Assembly: GCF_014466955.1 (NCBI RefSeq)
Contig: NZ_AP023396.1
Coordinates: 2,418,001-2,482,000, forward strand
From: Nocardia wallacei
GTDB lineage: Bacteria > Actinomycetota > Actinomycetes > Mycobacteriales > Mycobacteriaceae
Reading direction: 5' to 3'
Length of the DNA stretch: 64,000 nucleotides
The notes under the pieces are model-generated. The model was given only the letters and a program-made list of their open reading frames with translations. It did not search any database and was not told where the DNA came from. Numbering within the stretch: the stretch's first letter is position 1; each line of letters starts with the position of its first letter. This document shows positions 63,596 through 64,000 of the stretch, piece after piece. The translations under genes and the position numbers were made by a program.

Positions 63596-64000
63596 ATGTC
63601 GGACACTGTGACCAGCTCCGCCGTCGAGGTCGAACCCGGTGTGTTCGAATCGGTGGCCCTGATCGACAACGGCAGCTACGGCACCCGCACCGTCCGGTTC
63701 GAGACCGGGCGGCTGGCCAAGCAGGCCGCCGGATCCGTCGTCGCCTATCTCGACGACGAGACCATGCTGCTGTCGGCCACCTCGGCCGGCAAACAGCCCA
63801 AGGACCAGTTCGATTTCTTCCCGCTGACGGTCGACGTCGAGGAGCGGATGTATGCCGCGGGCCGCATCCCGGGCTCGTTCTTCCGCCGTGAGGGCCGCCC
63901 GTCCACCGACGCGATCCTCACCTGCCGCCTGATCGACCGCCCGCTGCGCCCGTCGTTCGTCGACGGCCTGCGCAACGAGATCCAGGTCGTCGTGACGGTC
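63596..64000 (+). CDS. pnp: Polyribonucleotide nucleotidyltransferase, 5' part only
   Basis: The gene runs off the right edge; 135 residues of roughly 750 are visible. [40 protein letters not shown] and [20 protein letters not shown] with DRPLRP are the first RNase PH domain of PNPase (called gpsI in M. tuberculosis). It degrades RNA 3' to 5' by phosphorolysis. GAGAGG lies somewhat far upstream of the ATG, with GAAAAGA nearer. Confidence 0.96.
   Translation, partial: MSDTVTSSAVEVEPGVFESVALIDNGSYGTRTVRFETGRLAKQAAGSVVAYLDDETMLLSATSAGKQPKDQFDFFPLTVDVEERMYAAGRIPGSFFRREGRPSTDAILTCRLIDRPLRPSFVDGLRNEIQVVVTV

Overview
The window is a GC-rich (about 70%) chromosomal segment from a mycolic-acid actinomycete, most likely Nocardia. 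The clues are the codon bias, frequent GTG/TTG starts, -10 hexamers of the form TAnnnT placed 6-8 bases before start codons, and a backbone gene order that I recognise from Mycobacterium tuberculosis: mapB, mqo, GNAT, chelatase, cobO, cobB, cysG, efpA, proS, Rv2844/Rv2843-like genes, rimP, nusA, ylxR, infB, rbfA, nrnA, dinF-like, phosphoesterase, pptT, truB, sirR/mntR, ribF, rpsO, pnp. A DUF4254 protein also points to Nocardia. I found no rRNA, tRNA, CRISPR array, insertion sequence or phage.

Layout. 1-575: 5' end of a MerR/HspR-like gene with a CIRCE element and a second inverted repeat upstream. 1029-8167: a 2-aminoethylphosphonate (AEP) uptake and breakdown operon (two permeases, ATPase, binding protein, phosphonatase-like hydrolase, FAD oxidoreductase), divergent from a PhnF-like GntR regulator with two matching operators. 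8211-23873: methionine aminopeptidase, malate:quinone oxidoreductase, and a scattered cobalamin set (cobQ, fused chelatase, cobO, cobB, a cobE-like gene), with Sir2, an HxlR/oxidoreductase pair and hydrolases. 23879-29348: lineage-specific genes (CrtC-like, aminoglycoside-kinase-like, DoxX-like, secreted hydrolase, PPOX flavoenzyme). 29441-32276: cysG and efpA. 32321-41378: a second accessory block (aminotransferase and methylmalonate-semialdehyde dehydrogenase with a PucR regulator, ankyrin protein, a DapB-like dehydrogenase with a CMD-family protein under a KstR2-like operator, a membrane-anchored binding-protein-like protein, yaaA). 41412-56262: translation genes from proS to truB. 56319-60961: a divergent catabolic module (GntR, two maleate-isomerase-like paralogues, 2-hydroxyacid dehydrogenase, amidase). 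60968-64000: mntR, ribF, rpsO, pnp.

The window is therefore a conserved mycobacterial-type backbone interrupted by metabolic modules, each with its own regulator and readable operator. The observations most worth checking are the AEP operon with its two operators, the isomerase pair in which one paralogue lacks a catalytic cysteine, the KstR2-type site over a promoter, two tandem-repeat loci (25 bp and 43 bp), and a short MraY-like motif stranded between genes. I did not find a system I can confidently call wholly undescribed.
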